64,000 bases of DNA from an uncultured archaeon (GTDB taxonomy: Archaea > Thermoplasmatota > Thermoplasmata > Thermoplasmatales > Thermoplasmataceae): the NCBI GenBank assembly GCA_000965745.1, contig CP009479.1, positions 1,126,457-1,190,456 of the forward strand, read 5' to 3'. Below, one piece after another: positions 52,602-60,570 of the stretch (within the stretch, counting starts at the first letter, position 1; each line of letters begins with the position of its first letter). The notes below the pieces were generated by a model. That model made no database searches. It saw nothing but the letters and a program-made list of their open reading frames with translations, and was not told the DNA's origin. Both the position numbers and the translations under genes were made by a program.

Positions 52602-53838
52602 CGCCGTGAATTTTCTCATTACGGGTCAGGAAAGCTGATGTCAGAAATCCTATGATCATAAAGGTTGTGACCGAAATTACCCCGGTTAACCTGAAATTCA
52701 CGAATGACAGCATGACTCCAAAGAAAGTTCCTCCTATGATGCCTCCCGCGTAATAGAAGGTGAAGACGAGCCCGGAAGCGGCCCCCACCGATCCCTTGTC
52801 TGCGTAATCCTGGGCGGATGCTGCAATAACAATGATGAGGCCGTTGTAGGATGCACCGAAAATGAAGCTTATGACTATCAGCGCTACTGAATTCATGTAA
52901 ACCCCGAAAATGATGAACGAAGTAACAGCCAGCAGCCCGTAAAGAAGCAGTAAAACATTCTTGCGCCCGATCCTGTCACTTGCATAGCCGAACGGGAGCG
53001 TGAATATTATGCCCCCTATTCCAAGCATGGAAGCCGTGATTGCACTTATGAACTGGCTCATGTGCAGATAGTTTATGAGGAAATGGGAAAAGTAACCAAT
53101 AAACCCAAAGAAACCGATGCCATAGAAGAATATTCCTGTGAAAACAAGCGTCGTGTTCCTGTTGAACAAACCTTTCCTGGAAAGTCTTCTCTTCTCCCCT
53201 CTACCGCTGTATACATTCGGCATGAAGGCAAGCACGAGTAGTATGCTGGCAACACCTATTACACCTGCGATCAGAAATGACTCAAGGTAAAGTGGGGCGA
53301 TAAAGGACTCAGAATATGGCCCGAACAACAGGCCTATGCTGAAGGCAATACCAGTCAGTGAAAGCAGAAACCCTCTCTTCTCGGGGTAAGCAGTACCCAT
53401 GAAACCCATCACGGTCCCCTGCAGCATACCGGTTCCCATTCCAACCAGAAACCGGAGGAGAAACAACTCGGGAACATTTTCCACGAAGCCGGTTAGCACT
53501 GACCCGCTTGTAGCAAATATGAGGGACAGGAGGATAATCAGTTTTATGGAAATCCGGTTGAACGCTATTCCCCCTACTGTGGCAAATATGATCACCCCCA
53601 GTGTGAATGCACTTACCGATATGCCTATGAAAAGTGTGGGAGCTTTCAGGTAGGAGACGATGAAGGTGGAAGCATAGAAGTACAGGTTTATGTCATACGA
53701 TGCAACAAAGAATGTAAAGACGAGCGAAAAAACAAGCAGTGTGTATATTAGCATCTTGCCGGAGAATCGCTCTTTTACATCCTCAATATCTAGGTGGCCT
53801 TTGTGTCCGCTCATTGAACTCATGGGACCTCTTATCAC
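52576..53838 (-). CDS. Major facilitator superfamily transporter
   Basis: 420 residues, 12 hydrophobic helices. The MFS motif appears as GGIAFNRISIKLIILL (loop 2-3) and clearly as GYASDRIGRKNVLLLLYG in the second half. A central cytosolic loop (SGRGEKRRLSRKGLF) separates the halves. Substrate unknown. Its stop overlaps the methyltransferase 3' end by 26 bp. The N-terminal ~25 residues before helix 1 are charged. Confidence 0.88.
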   Translation of the reverse strand: MIRGPMSSMSGHKGHLDIEDVKERFSGKMLIYTLLVFSLVFTFFVASYDINLYFYASTFIVSYLKAPTLFIGISVSAFTLGVIIFATVGGIAFNRISIKLIILLSLIFATSGSVLTGFVENVPELFLLRFLVGMGTGMLQGTVMGFMGTAYPEKRGFLLSLTGIAFSIGLLFGPYSESFIAPLYLESFLIAGVIGVASILLVLAFMPNVYSGRGEKRRLSRKGLFNRNTTLVFTGIFFYGIGFFGFIGYFSHFLINYLHMSQFISAITASMLGIGGIIFTLPFGYASDRIGRKNVLLLLYGLLAVTSFIIFGVYMNSVALIVISFIFGASYNGLIIVIAASAQDYADKGSVGAASGLVFTFYYAGGIIGGTFFGVMLSFVNFRLTGVISVTTFMIIGFLTSAFLTRNEKIHGVTVSPEEA

Positions 53839-53983
53839 GGGTATTGCAACATCAGTATAATTATCATTAGGGATTAATTCAATAAAGGTTCAGATCAGAA
53901 CCATCTTCATGCCTCTACAATTCCTGAAGATGGATGTGACTCCCACATCACTTTATATTTCATCTTATCATTTTGTGGCGCAA

Positions 53984-54667
53984 ATGAAAAGCAGCACCAT
54001 TCGAACAATATTTTTTGATCTGGACGGCACCATAGTTGACAGCGAAGCAAAGGCAGTTAACGTGGTTCAGAGAATAATGCCAAACTATCTTGGGAGAACC
54101 CTGACCGGAGTTGAGCTAAGGAACTTCAAGGGAGTTCCATGGCTGGGTGCATTCCGGGAAATGCTTCCCGGCAGGGAATATGAGATATATGAAGAATGTC
54201 TGAAAGAATGGGACAGGATACCCACCAAACTCAACGTTTACAGCGGAATTGTTGAGGAGATTAAACATCTGAATAGAATGGGTTTCACCCTTGGAATAGT
54301 CTCCTCCAAGGAGAGCAGGTACATTCATATGGACCTTGAAGACTTCTCCATTTCAGATTATTTCAGTGTTGTAATCGGAAGCGATGATACCTTGCGACAC
54401 AAGCCGAACCCGGACCCACTGATTGAAGCTGCAAGGAGGATCAACAGGAATCCCGCAGATTGTATTTACATAGGCGATCAGCCAACTGACATGTCAGCTG
54501 CAAGGATGGCTGGAATGAGGTGCGGGGGAGCATTGTGGGGAGATGGTGAGTATGAATATCTCAAAGATTCCGCACCGGATTTCATGTTCAAAGACCCCGC
54601 TGATATCACCGAGAATCTCATCGGCCTTTCTGAAAGTAGAGCAGGAAGCTCACAGGACAATTATTGA
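53984..54667 (+). CDS. HAD-superfamily hydrolase (phosphoglycolate phosphatase-like)
   Basis: 227 residues from ATG 53984; a TTTATATTTC TATA box at 53952-53961 lies about 28 nt upstream, and an earlier start at 53909 would precede the promoter. Motifs: nucleophile in FFDLDGTIVDSEAKA, Ser in GIVSSKESRY, Lys in HKPNPDP and the acidic pair in IYIGDQPTDMSAARMAG. The order and helical cap place it with phosphoglycolate/beta-phosphoglucomutase-type phosphatases. Confidence 0.88.
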   Translation: MKSSTIRTIFFDLDGTIVDSEAKAVNVVQRIMPNYLGRTLTGVELRNFKGVPWLGAFREMLPGREYEIYEECLKEWDRIPTKLNVYSGIVEEIKHLNRMGFTLGIVSSKESRYIHMDLEDFSISDYFSVVIGSDDTLRHKPNPDPLIEAARRINRNPADCIYIGDQPTDMSAARMAGMRCGGALWGDGEYEYLKDSAPDFMFKDPADITENLIGLSESRAGSSQDNY

Positions 54668-54744
54668 TTAAACCTCTTGTCCGGTCATTTTTATGGGTCA
54701 TTTCGGTAAAAATTCATTTTTGTTATCCAAAAATTTCCAAAATA

Positions 54745-54829
54745 TGCGAGGGATGGGATTCGAACCCACGAACTCCTACGAGACAGAATCTTAAGTCCTG
54801 CACAGTTGGCCAGGCTTTGTTACCCTCGC
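54745..54829 (-). tRNA. tRNA-Leu (anticodon TAA)
   Basis: Class II cloverleaf on the minus strand: acceptor GCGAGGG/CCCTCGC with discriminator A, anticodon stem CAGGA/TTCTG around loop CTTAAGA (anticodon TAA), a long variable arm TCTC-GTAG-GAG, and T-arm GTGGG-TTCGAAT-CCCA. The upstream side on the minus strand has a TTTAATATATT box about 25-35 nt before the 5' end. The 5' 26 nt of this gene are repeated at 57061. Confidence 0.93.
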
Positions 54830-54877
54830 AATCAATCGGTTTATACTCCGGGAATATATTAAAAGTGCTGAAATTCG
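54804..54877. repeat. Direct repeat copy 1: tRNA-Leu 5' part plus its promoter
   Basis: 74 bp identical to 57061-57134, covering 26 bp of the tRNA-Leu 5' region and 48 bp of its upstream promoter. Similarity continues beyond the identical core with scattered differences through the small-gene cassette, so the repeated unit is about 0.35 kb. It behaves like an attachment-site or segmental duplication flanking the toxin-antitoxin block. Confidence 0.85.
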
Positions 54878-55189
54878 ACGAATTAGGGAAAGGTGTCCTG
54901 TCTTGAGAATTGATTGTGGGAGAACACTGGGTTAACCCGACTTGAAAGATTTTCATGTAATACGAGTATATACAGGTATATACACGTATTACAAATCAGA
55001 TAACGAATTTGTATGGAGATTTCTCGATAATTTGTCCAACATCAGAAAATAACGGTTTAAATGTTGATTGTGAACTATTATTCATAGCAATGAACAGCCA
55101 AAGAAAGAGACAGAGGAACAGGCAGCCATAAGGAAAGAGATCAGGATAATTTAGAGAAATAATTGCAGTAATTTTATTCATAAAGGGAT
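54878..55189. other. Promoter cassette A and remnant of a small gene
   Basis: Contains a repeated-family copy: AT-rich GTATATAC elements near 54963, then AACGGTTTAAAT at 55051-55062. The position matching the start codon of the intact family member at 57333 is ATA (55084-55086), followed by a -1 shift and then a frame reading EQPKKETEEQAAIRKEIR up to a TAG at 55152. This corresponds to the MAKDKPEKKETEDQQKLRQE start of the 57333 gene, so this copy is a decayed pseudogene. Confidence 0.6.
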
Positions 55190-55651
55190 TTATGCCTTAA
55201 TACCTTCTTTCATGGTTATCATGTCATGTAGGACAACACTCATGATTCCTGCCACAAATGTTCCTATACCTATTACGAACATGCCCGACAGGAAACCAGA
55301 GGGAACAGTCCAATGGAGACCCGGGTAGTATTCAAAAGTTGAAGTTAGAAAGTCCATAGAATTCAAGATAAAGGCAGATGCCGTCAGAATAAGTCCAATA
55401 ACGGCGATAATGAATATTCTTCCTTTTGGCTGATAACCTAATCCAAATGCAAGCAAGACTGAGGCACCAGTTGAAATTCCTCCAGGTATATTTGCTAAAA
55501 TTCGATTATATGTGTTCAAATTGGAAAGCGAAGGGTTATTCACAAGCCAAAGTTGAATTATTTCAGCTACTATTTCTGCAGCGAGAAAAATTACTATTGA
55601 AGATATCAGGAACACCCTTGATTGCTCTAGTGTAATCCCTTTGCTTTTCAT
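55190..55651 (-). CDS. Four-helix membrane protein inside the tRNA-Leu repeat island
   Basis: 153 residues with four hydrophobic helices (VFLISSIVIFLAAEIVAEII; GGISTGASVLLAFGLGY; IFIIAVIGLILTASAFIL; GFLSGMFVIGIGTFVAGIMS). No family recognised. It lies between promoter cassettes A and B, on the opposite strand to them, within the segment bounded by the 74-bp repeats. It may be cargo of that segment. Confidence 0.6.
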   Translation of the reverse strand: MKSKGITLEQSRVFLISSIVIFLAAEIVAEIIQLWLVNNPSLSNLNTYNRILANIPGGISTGASVLLAFGLGYQPKGRIFIIAVIGLILTASAFILNSMDFLTSTFEYYPGLHWTVPSGFLSGMFVIGIGTFVAGIMSVVLHDMITMKEGIKA

Positions 55652-55700
55652 ATTATAATTATCCTATATAACTATAAAATTATTGTCCAGTCCTAGAAAA

Positions 55701-55770
55701 TAATGGTTTAAATGCAGATTGTGAATTATTATTCATGGCAAAGGGACAGTCTAAGAAAGAAAAGTGGTAG
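55701..55770 (+). promoter_or_regulatory. Promoter cassette B with an 11-codon mini-gene
   Basis: TAATGGTTTAAAT at 55701-55713 with ATG at 55735, exactly 28 nt from the first T of TTTAAA. The reading frame MAKGQSKKEKW ends at TAG 55770. It matches the first residues of the 67-residue gene at 57333, so it is either a truncated paralogue or a leaderless micro-peptide. Confidence 0.55.
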
Positions 55771-55859
55771 TTTGAAAAACATTATGCACAATTGAGCGCC
55801 ATAATGTGAGTCATATAGTTATTCATAATTATTATATACAACAATAGAATGTTTGGTGC

Positions 55860-56045
55860 ATGGTGCAAACTACCATCCAGGTGTCCAAGGAGACCAGAGA
55901 GAAGCTCAAGAAGATAGGTGGCAAAGGCCAGACTTACGATGAAATAATTGAAAAGCTTCTTGAGATCGGTCAGAAAGTAGCATTTTTCAACGAACTTGAC
56001 AGGATTTCTGATAGCGAGGAGTTCATACCTCTTGACGAACTATAA
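55860..56045 (+). CDS. Antitoxin, RelB/VapB-like
   Basis: 61 residues: TTIQVSKETREKLKKIGGKG at the N-terminus forms a ribbon-helix-helix-like DNA-binding unit, then QTYDEIIEKLLEIG, and an acidic C-terminal tail (SDSEEFIPLDEL) that would bind the toxin. Its stop overlaps the start region of the RelE-type toxin gene, the classic order antitoxin first. ATATACAAC-type AT-rich DNA precedes it. Confidence 0.78.
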   Translation: MVQTTIQVSKETREKLKKIGGKGQTYDEIIEKLLEIGQKVAFFNELDRISDSEEFIPLDEL

Positions 56046-56310
56046 AGTTCTAGTTTCCCAGACCGCAGCCAAAGAACTGAGGGTTTTAGAGAAGAGTCTG
56101 CAGGACCGGATAAAGGAAAGACTGAGGGGACTGTCAAAAGATCCTATTAATAGTACTGGAAGATTGGACGTAAAAAAGCTTTCAGGAACTGGAAGAAATT
56201 ACAGCAGGCTTATGGTAGGGGACTACAGAGTTATATTTTTCGTGGATGGTATGAAAATCAAAGTTGTAAGGATAGCTAAGAGATCTGATGTCTATTCTTG
56301 GCTGGATTAG
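56032..56310 (+). CDS. Toxin of the RelE/ParE family
   Basis: 92 residues if started at TTG 56032, which overlaps the antitoxin end; the ATG at 55996 would add 12 residues antisense to the family pattern. Family features: YKVLVSQTAAKELRVLEKSL (N-terminal strand and helix), then RLDVKKLSGTGRNYSRLMVGDYRVIFFV with the conserved Arg-containing G-DYRV strand, and IKVVRIAKRSDVY. RelE-type toxins cleave mRNA at the ribosome; ParE relatives act on gyrase. The Arg in RLMVGDYRV and in IAKRSDVY fit RelE. Confidence 0.85.
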   Translation: MTNYKVLVSQTAAKELRVLEKSLQDRIKERLRGLSKDPINSTGRLDVKKLSGTGRNYSRLMVGDYRVIFFVDGMKIKVVRIAKRSDVYSWLD

Positions 56311-56373
56311 TGCATGGCTGCCATCAATCGAAAATCTTAATAGACTATCTGGTTTAACTAGGGTTGAGCTAGT

Positions 56374-56634
56374 TTGACACTGAAGTTGAAAGTTGGAAAA
56401 AAAGGTTACGTGATTCTTCCTAAGGCGCTACGAGAAGCTGTTGGAATCGAAGAAGGAGATGATCTGACAGTGAGTGTTAACGATGGGATTACATTGACAC
56501 CTTCCAAGAAGTTCGACAAATCTGCATTCGAGAAAATCGCAGAAAAACACAAAGATACAATTCTCTCATTGAAGGATGCAAAAGCCCCAGAACCGGGTGA
56601 AGCCAAAAAATACTCCTTGGAGGATGAATTTTGA
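56374..56634 (+). CDS. Antitoxin of VapB type with AbrB fold
   Basis: 86 residues from TTG 56374. AbrB/SpoVT swapped-hairpin signature: KLKVGKKGYVILPKALREAVGIEEGDDLTVSVNDG. A C-terminal acidic/helical tail (FEKIAEKHKDTILSLKD; EPGEAKKYSLEDEF) would wrap the VapC toxin. The stop overlaps the toxin start by four bases (TTGA), so the pair is co-translated. A GGTTTAACTAGGG box lies about 24 nt upstream. Confidence 0.85.
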   Translation: MTLKLKVGKKGYVILPKALREAVGIEEGDDLTVSVNDGITLTPSKKFDKSAFEKIAEKHKDTILSLKDAKAPEPGEAKKYSLEDEF

Positions 56635-57035
56635 CTGGCGTGTTCATAGATACTAACTTCTTTATTTACATGAACACACCAACGAAAACTCTGGACAGAT
56701 TCATAGAGCACTATGAGGTAGAACTATCCAATAACAGAACCTTCACCAATATGATAGTTCTGGATGAGCTCATTTATGTTTCCAAGAAGAAATATTCCAT
56801 CCCTGTTGAAGTGACTCTTGAATTTATTGATTCCATGATACTTCCGTTCACTTCTATATTACCACTTGAGGAAAATGATTATCACGTATTGAAAGACATG
56901 ATAAACTATTGCCCCAAACCGAGTGACGCATTGATTGCCTCTTCCATGAAACGCAATTCTATCATGGACATCCTTAGTGAAGACAACGACTTTGACAAGG
57001 TTCCTGGGATTAACAGGAGATGGTTGGCCCTCTGA
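56631..57035 (+). CDS. VapC-type PIN-domain toxin (RNase)
   Basis: 134 residues from TTG 56631 or GTG 56640. PIN-domain acidic residues: Asp in GVFIDTNFFIYM, Glu in DELIYVSKKK, Asp in KPSDALIASSMKRNS and the terminal acidic pair in ILSEDNDFDKVPGI. These Mg2+-binding residues make VapC an endoribonuclease. It is coupled with the AbrB-type antitoxin. Its 3' end is 26 nt before the second 74-bp tRNA-Leu-derived repeat. Confidence 0.85.
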   Translation: MTGVFIDTNFFIYMNTPTKTLDRFIEHYEVELSNNRTFTNMIVLDELIYVSKKKYSIPVEVTLEFIDSMILPFTSILPLEENDYHVLKDMINYCPKPSDALIASSMKRNSIMDILSEDNDFDKVPGINRRWLAL

Positions 57036-57060
57036 GAAGGTACATTACAGGTCCCATTAA

Positions 57061-57134
57061 AGTTGGCCAGGCTTTGTTACCCTCGCAATCAATCGGTTTA
57101 TACTCCGGGAATATATTAAAAGTGCTGAAATTCG
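57061..57134. repeat. Direct repeat copy 2: tRNA-Leu 5' part plus promoter
   Basis: Identical over 74 bp to 54804-54877, including 26 bp of the tRNA-Leu 5' end, but without the rest of the tRNA: it stops abruptly at AGTTGG, preceded by unrelated sequence. Downstream similarity continues into promoter cassette C. The two copies lie 2257 bp apart in the same orientation. Confidence 0.85.
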
Positions 57135-57300
57135 TTGAATTAGGGAAAAGTGTCCTGTCTTGAGAATTGGATGCGGGAGAATACTGGATTAAATGGAGAT
57201 GTAATTTTTTTTTCTGTAATATACGTATATATCTGTATTACAAATCAAGTTAGGAATTTTTATGAGGACTTCTCAATAATTTGACCAACCCAGTGAAACA

Positions 57301-57332
57301 ACGGTTTAAATATTGATTGTGAACTATCACAC
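57301..57332 (+). promoter_or_regulatory. Promoter cassette C (leaderless) of the 67-residue gene
   Basis: ACGGTTTAAAT then N4 and ATTGTGAACTAT, with TTTAAA exactly 28 nt before the ATG at 57333, the same spacing as the other three copies. The conserved ATTGTGAAYTATTA block between TATA and start probably includes a regulator site or initiator. Confidence 0.6.
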
Positions 57333-57536
57333 ATGGCAAAAGACAAGCCTGAAAAGAAGGAAACGGAAGATCAACAGAAGTTGAGACAAGAGATTAGAAA
57401 GTTATGGAGCGATATTGAGCCTCAACTGATTACCATGGCCCACAAACTCGAAGATGCAGGTTGCATTGAAAACAAGGACTATATCTGGCTCAAGTCAAGA
57501 ATCTCGAATTTGTCCAAACATTTCGATAAACAGTAA
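57333..57536 (+). CDS. 67-residue charged helical protein, intact member of the cassette family
   Basis: MAKDKPEKKETEDQQKLRQE at the N-terminus, then EIRKLWSDIEPQLITMAHKL, KLEDAGCIENKDYIWLKSRI and a C-terminal basic helix. Predicted soluble, mostly helical. No family recognised. Decayed relatives of its N-terminus sit behind the same promoter at 55084, 55735 and 61472. The intact frame and conserved promoter argue that this copy is expressed. Confidence 0.6.
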   Translation: MAKDKPEKKETEDQQKLRQEIRKLWSDIEPQLITMAHKLEDAGCIENKDYIWLKSRISNLSKHFDKQ

Positions 57537-57548
57537 TTTTTTCGTGCA

Positions 57549-58538
57549 TCAATGTGGCACCTTAATTGAAAAGTGAAATCTCGTTCTCATCGGGCCACTC
57601 AGGCTTCCGATTGTTACGACTGCAAAGGTGATAATTAAAAGTATGTAAAGAAATAGAGAAACCGGGCCGAAAAGTGATATATGATCAGATAAGTTTATTG
57701 TTGCAAGTGTAAATACTGCGGTTGGGAATACGTAGCTCCACCACCCTATATGAAACTTCAGGCCATTGTGAATATATTTACCTATCAAGAGAAGGTTGAC
57801 AAAGGCAGCCCACATGCCAAACCCCCAAAGGCTTATCCCTGAGATTGTAGCAAGTGTTGTGAGATCGGAACCAAAGAATTGCCCAATGTGGGCGGCTATC
57901 TGATATATGTCTACAATCAGAATGCCAATTGGGGCAAGCATAATGTAATTTGTAGGGGCAAGTTCGACAGGTGGCAGATCATGACTCAACAGTCTGAAGA
58001 ATAGCACTACAAGAATGAGCAGAAATAACATGGAACCGATGCCGAAAAATAAAAGTGATACCAAAGTGCTAATCTCGCTTATTGGGTAGAGGAGAATCGC
58101 ATCAGTCACCAAAATTGTAGCGACTGGCGTTATGAACCATCCACCATGAAGTTGTGAGAAACTCACGTTCATATTTGAGAAGAAATGGTATGGTAGATAG
58201 ACTGATAAAGCCAGTATGAACACTCCCCCATAGACAAGCATCCCAATATCTATACCAGGAGGGAAAATGTGCATGCACAACATGGAAATGATCACAGAAG
58301 AAATTGGGTGCAGGGCATAGAAATTCCCAGGAAGGGGATGCTGCAACTCACTGCGGACAATTGCAGGGTATCTTATGACCTTGGCTATGAGTATTCCGGT
58401 AAAAATAAAGAATACAACAACCAGGAGCAAGGTCATTGGGAAAACAATAGTAGGGGCAAATTGCTTTGAGGCAAGTATCAAGCCTCCTGTTCCAAGTATG
58501 GAACCAAAGACGGACACGGAGAAATCCTTCAGGATCAT
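57549..58538 (-). CDS. TDT-family transporter (SLAC1/TehA-like)
   Basis: 329 residues, about ten hydrophobic helices. The N-terminus FSVSVFGSILGTGGLILAS and LPGNFYALHPISSVIISMLC are characteristic of the tellurite-resistance/dicarboxylate transporter fold. It is the last gene of an arsR-ACR3-TDT operon, overlapping the previous gene by four bases. Family members move anions (dicarboxylate, sulfite, chloride), so the substrate may be an oxyanion linked to the ArsR signal. Confidence 0.8.
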   Translation of the reverse strand: MILKDFSVSVFGSILGTGGLILASKQFAPTIVFPMTLLLVVVFFIFTGILIAKVIRYPAIVRSELQHPLPGNFYALHPISSVIISMLCMHIFPPGIDIGMLVYGGVFILALSVYLPYHFFSNMNVSFSQLHGGWFITPVATILVTDAILLYPISEISTLVSLLFFGIGSMLFLLILVVLFFRLLSHDLPPVELAPTNYIMLAPIGILIVDIYQIAAHIGQFFGSDLTTLATISGISLWGFGMWAAFVNLLLIGKYIHNGLKFHIGWWSYVFPTAVFTLATINLSDHISLFGPVSLFLYILLIITFAVVTIGSLSGPMRTRFHFSIKVPH

Positions 58539-59590
58539 GGGGTATGCCTCAAGACTGGAGAAAATGTGAATAATTTCTTTATTCCCTTCTCTAAGTGTAT
58601 GTACACAATTGCCAGTACTGGCTGTATCATGGGAATCACTGCGGGGGCCAAAGCTGCCGCCGGGTTTAAAGCAAAAACAGCAATGACTGCTGCAACACTC
58701 TGGTTCTTCGTCACCGAGATGAATGCAATCGCCTGGTGATCTTCATAGGAGAAGTGCATCAACCTGCTCACAAGGATTGATAATGCGAGTATGCCCAGTA
58801 TGATTGCAGACTGGTATCCTATGAGGTATCCCACTATCTGAGGCATGGATATGATAACGGATGCCTCCTTGTCCACCAGGACGAATATGAGAGCTAACAT
58901 GGACATCATTGTTGTCAATGACAGGTATTTTCTTGAAGTCTTGTTGACTGTCACAGCCCCTCTCCACCTTATCAGGAGATATCGAGTGATCTGGCCTGCT
59001 ATGAGAGGAAGTATGAGGATATAAACAACTGACATCATTATGGGCTCAACTGGAATGGAAGTAGATGCCTGGCTGCTATAAAGCCCAAGAATTAAAGGTA
59101 TGGCTGGGATGGAAACTACCAGGCTCACAATTGCGAGAGCCGTTGCCAATTCAATGCTCCCACCTGCTATTAGAACGTAGCCAAGGGATGCACTTGATGC
59201 CGGCACGATATTGGAAACTACAAACCCAGTTCCAATTGAAGTGCCCATGGTTGGGCCAATGATGAATGCAATGAGAGGAGAGAGGGCGAATACATAAACA
59301 AGTGATACCACGATTGGTTTCCATGACCTCAGTTCTTTGGCGAATCCCTCAGTCTTAAGCTGTATCATGGAAGGGTAGATTGTCATTATCGCAAAGAGAA
59401 TGACGAGGTCTGAAAACAGCCCCTTGTTAATCACAGTGAATTGCCTTGTATAATACCCGACAGGTATGGCCACACTGACTGAGAGGAGTGTATAAACGAT
59501 CAGATATTTCCTGATGTGCTCAGACAAAGTTCCAATTATCCCGTTTGGCCTTGATTTTGTTAGGGAACTCCTTTTCCCATCGCTTTCCAT
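58535..59590 (-). CDS. ACR3/bile-acid-symporter-family efflux protein (arsenite-type)
   Basis: 351 residues, about ten membrane helices. The family pattern includes FSDLVILFAIMTIYPSMIQL, VVSNIVPASSASLGYVLIAG (helix 4 region) and HQAIAFISVTKNQSVAAVIA (helix 9 region). ACR3 proteins extrude arsenite using the proton gradient. The classical ACR3 Cys in helix 4 is not visible in the FVVSNIVPAS segment, so the substrate is uncertain. It is 2 nt downstream of the ArsR gene. Confidence 0.75.
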   Translation of the reverse strand: MESDGKRSSLTKSRPNGIIGTLSEHIRKYLIVYTLLSVSVAIPVGYYTRQFTVINKGLFSDLVILFAIMTIYPSMIQLKTEGFAKELRSWKPIVVSLVYVFALSPLIAFIIGPTMGTSIGTGFVVSNIVPASSASLGYVLIAGGSIELATALAIVSLVVSIPAIPLILGLYSSQASTSIPVEPIMMSVVYILILPLIAGQITRYLLIRWRGAVTVNKTSRKYLSLTTMMSMLALIFVLVDKEASVIISMPQIVGYLIGYQSAIILGILALSILVSRLMHFSYEDHQAIAFISVTKNQSVAAVIAVFALNPAAALAPAVIPMIQPVLAIVYIHLEKGIKKLFTFSPVLRHTP

Positions 59591-59592
59591 CT

Positions 59593-59970
59593 CTATCGCC
59601 TGGTGTCGTCAACTCTTGTGCCAACAGGTTGCGAAGTTGAAACAGCATAGCCCTGGTTTTTAAGGATATCACTGATAAGCTGCTTGTATTTTGGATTGAT
59701 AAAATAATAGCTATATTTCCACACCTCCTTGTGCTTGAGGAGACCAATATCATACATCTTTCTCAAATGTGTGGTAATTGTGGGCTGTGGTAACCCTAGT
59801 GCAGGCTGAAGTTCACATGCACAGACTTCATTGTGTCTCTCCATTATGGCCAGTATCGCAACTCTAGTCTTGTTTCCCAGAACATTGAGAACTCTGGATA
59901 TCTCGTAGTATCTATCGACATCCTGAGCTTCGATTTCTTTAATTTCACATGATTCTTTGTCGTCAGACAT
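59593..59970 (-). CDS. arsR: ArsR-family metal(loid)-sensing repressor
   Basis: 125 residues. Winged helix: VLNVLGNKTRVAILAIMERH, then EVCACELQPALGLPQPTITTHLRKMYDIGLLKHK, with the recognition helix QPTITTHLRKM and the Cys-x-Cys (VCAC) metal site in the alpha-3 helix, the As(III)/Sb(III)-binding position in ArsR proteins. It should repress its own operon until metalloid binds. An 8-bp inverted repeat at 60043-60071 lies upstream. Confidence 0.88.
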   Translation of the reverse strand: MSDDKESCEIKEIEAQDVDRYYEISRVLNVLGNKTRVAILAIMERHNEVCACELQPALGLPQPTITTHLRKMYDIGLLKHKEVWKYSYYFINPKYKQLISDILKNQGYAVSTSQPVGTRVDDTRR

Positions 59971-60042
59971 CTCACATCACTTTCTACAAGTCCAGTCAGT
60001 TAAAGGTAACTTATTGGCACTATATTTCCTACACACGCAAGA

Positions 60043-60071
60043 ATCACAATGTCATATTAATATATTGTGAT
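60043..60071. promoter_or_regulatory. Inverted repeat ATCACAAT-N13-ATTGTGAT, candidate ArsR operator
   Basis: Perfect 8-bp arms 73-101 nt upstream of the arsR start, with an AT-rich spacer. Size and symmetry suit a dimeric winged-helix repressor. The same ATTGTGA core occurs in the promoter cassettes at 55068, 55718, 57316 and 61454, so a shared regulator is possible. Confidence 0.5.
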
Positions 60072-60260
60072 ATGATAACCTTACAAAATTAAATTCAACC
60101 ATATACGCAACGAAATGGCTATCTCACTGACTACAGACCGGATACATTTACAGAGAATAAGCTGTGTTTTATAGCCAACTTTTTGAATCAATCCGATAAC
60201 ACCTTGCCATGTCATAGTAGTTGGATAAATCAATCAGAAATGCTTCCAGAAGAAAGTCGA

Positions 60261-60303
60261 ATTCTTAATCCATAGGTCGGGGGTTCGAACCCCTCGGACC
60301 CGC
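60261..60303 (+). other. tRNA-Lys(CTT) 3'-half remnant
   Basis: The stretch ending GGTCGGGGGTTCGAACC plus CCTCGGACCCG reads as anticodon loop TTCTTAA, 3' anticodon strand TCCAT, variable loop AGGTC, full T-arm and 3' acceptor strand. The 5' half (acceptor, D-arm, anticodon 5' strand) is absent upstream. A tRNA 3' half without its 5' half is the usual footprint of an integrated element at the distal attachment site, or of a decayed one. Confidence 0.6.
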
Positions 60304-60570
60304 TATATCTCTGGTTACTTCTGTGAGCATTTTCAATAGTCAATTTGTGGTGTGGAGTGGAAACTAATTCCTCTTTCAATTTGCTTTGGGGAGTAAATCA
60401 GGATTGAACCAGTTTGAAAGTAATTGTTTTAATAATTTTACATAAAACTAAATAAAGTGGCAGGCCCATTTGTATGGAGAGGTCGTATTAGTTTATCCAA
60501 CATGGATAATATATAGCCTCAATAATAATATTGGCAATAAATTTAAAAGCTGTCATTTACTAAATTTGGT

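Larger units (their letters stand above)
59971..60570. other. 600-bp intergenic region: operator, tRNA remnant, degenerate cassette
   Basis: Besides the operator and the tRNA remnant, 60469-60505 resembles the distal part of the promoter cassette (TTTGTATGGAGA then TATCCAACAT) without the GGTTTAAAT core, so it is a decayed copy. The last 40 bp carry an AAATTTAAAAG box 29 nt before the ATG of the next gene. No gene visible. Confidence 0.5.

Noticed and set aside
54664-54906. Plus-strand frame across the tRNA-Leu gene
   Set aside because: It is antisense to a well-folded tRNA and its promoter; not a protein gene.
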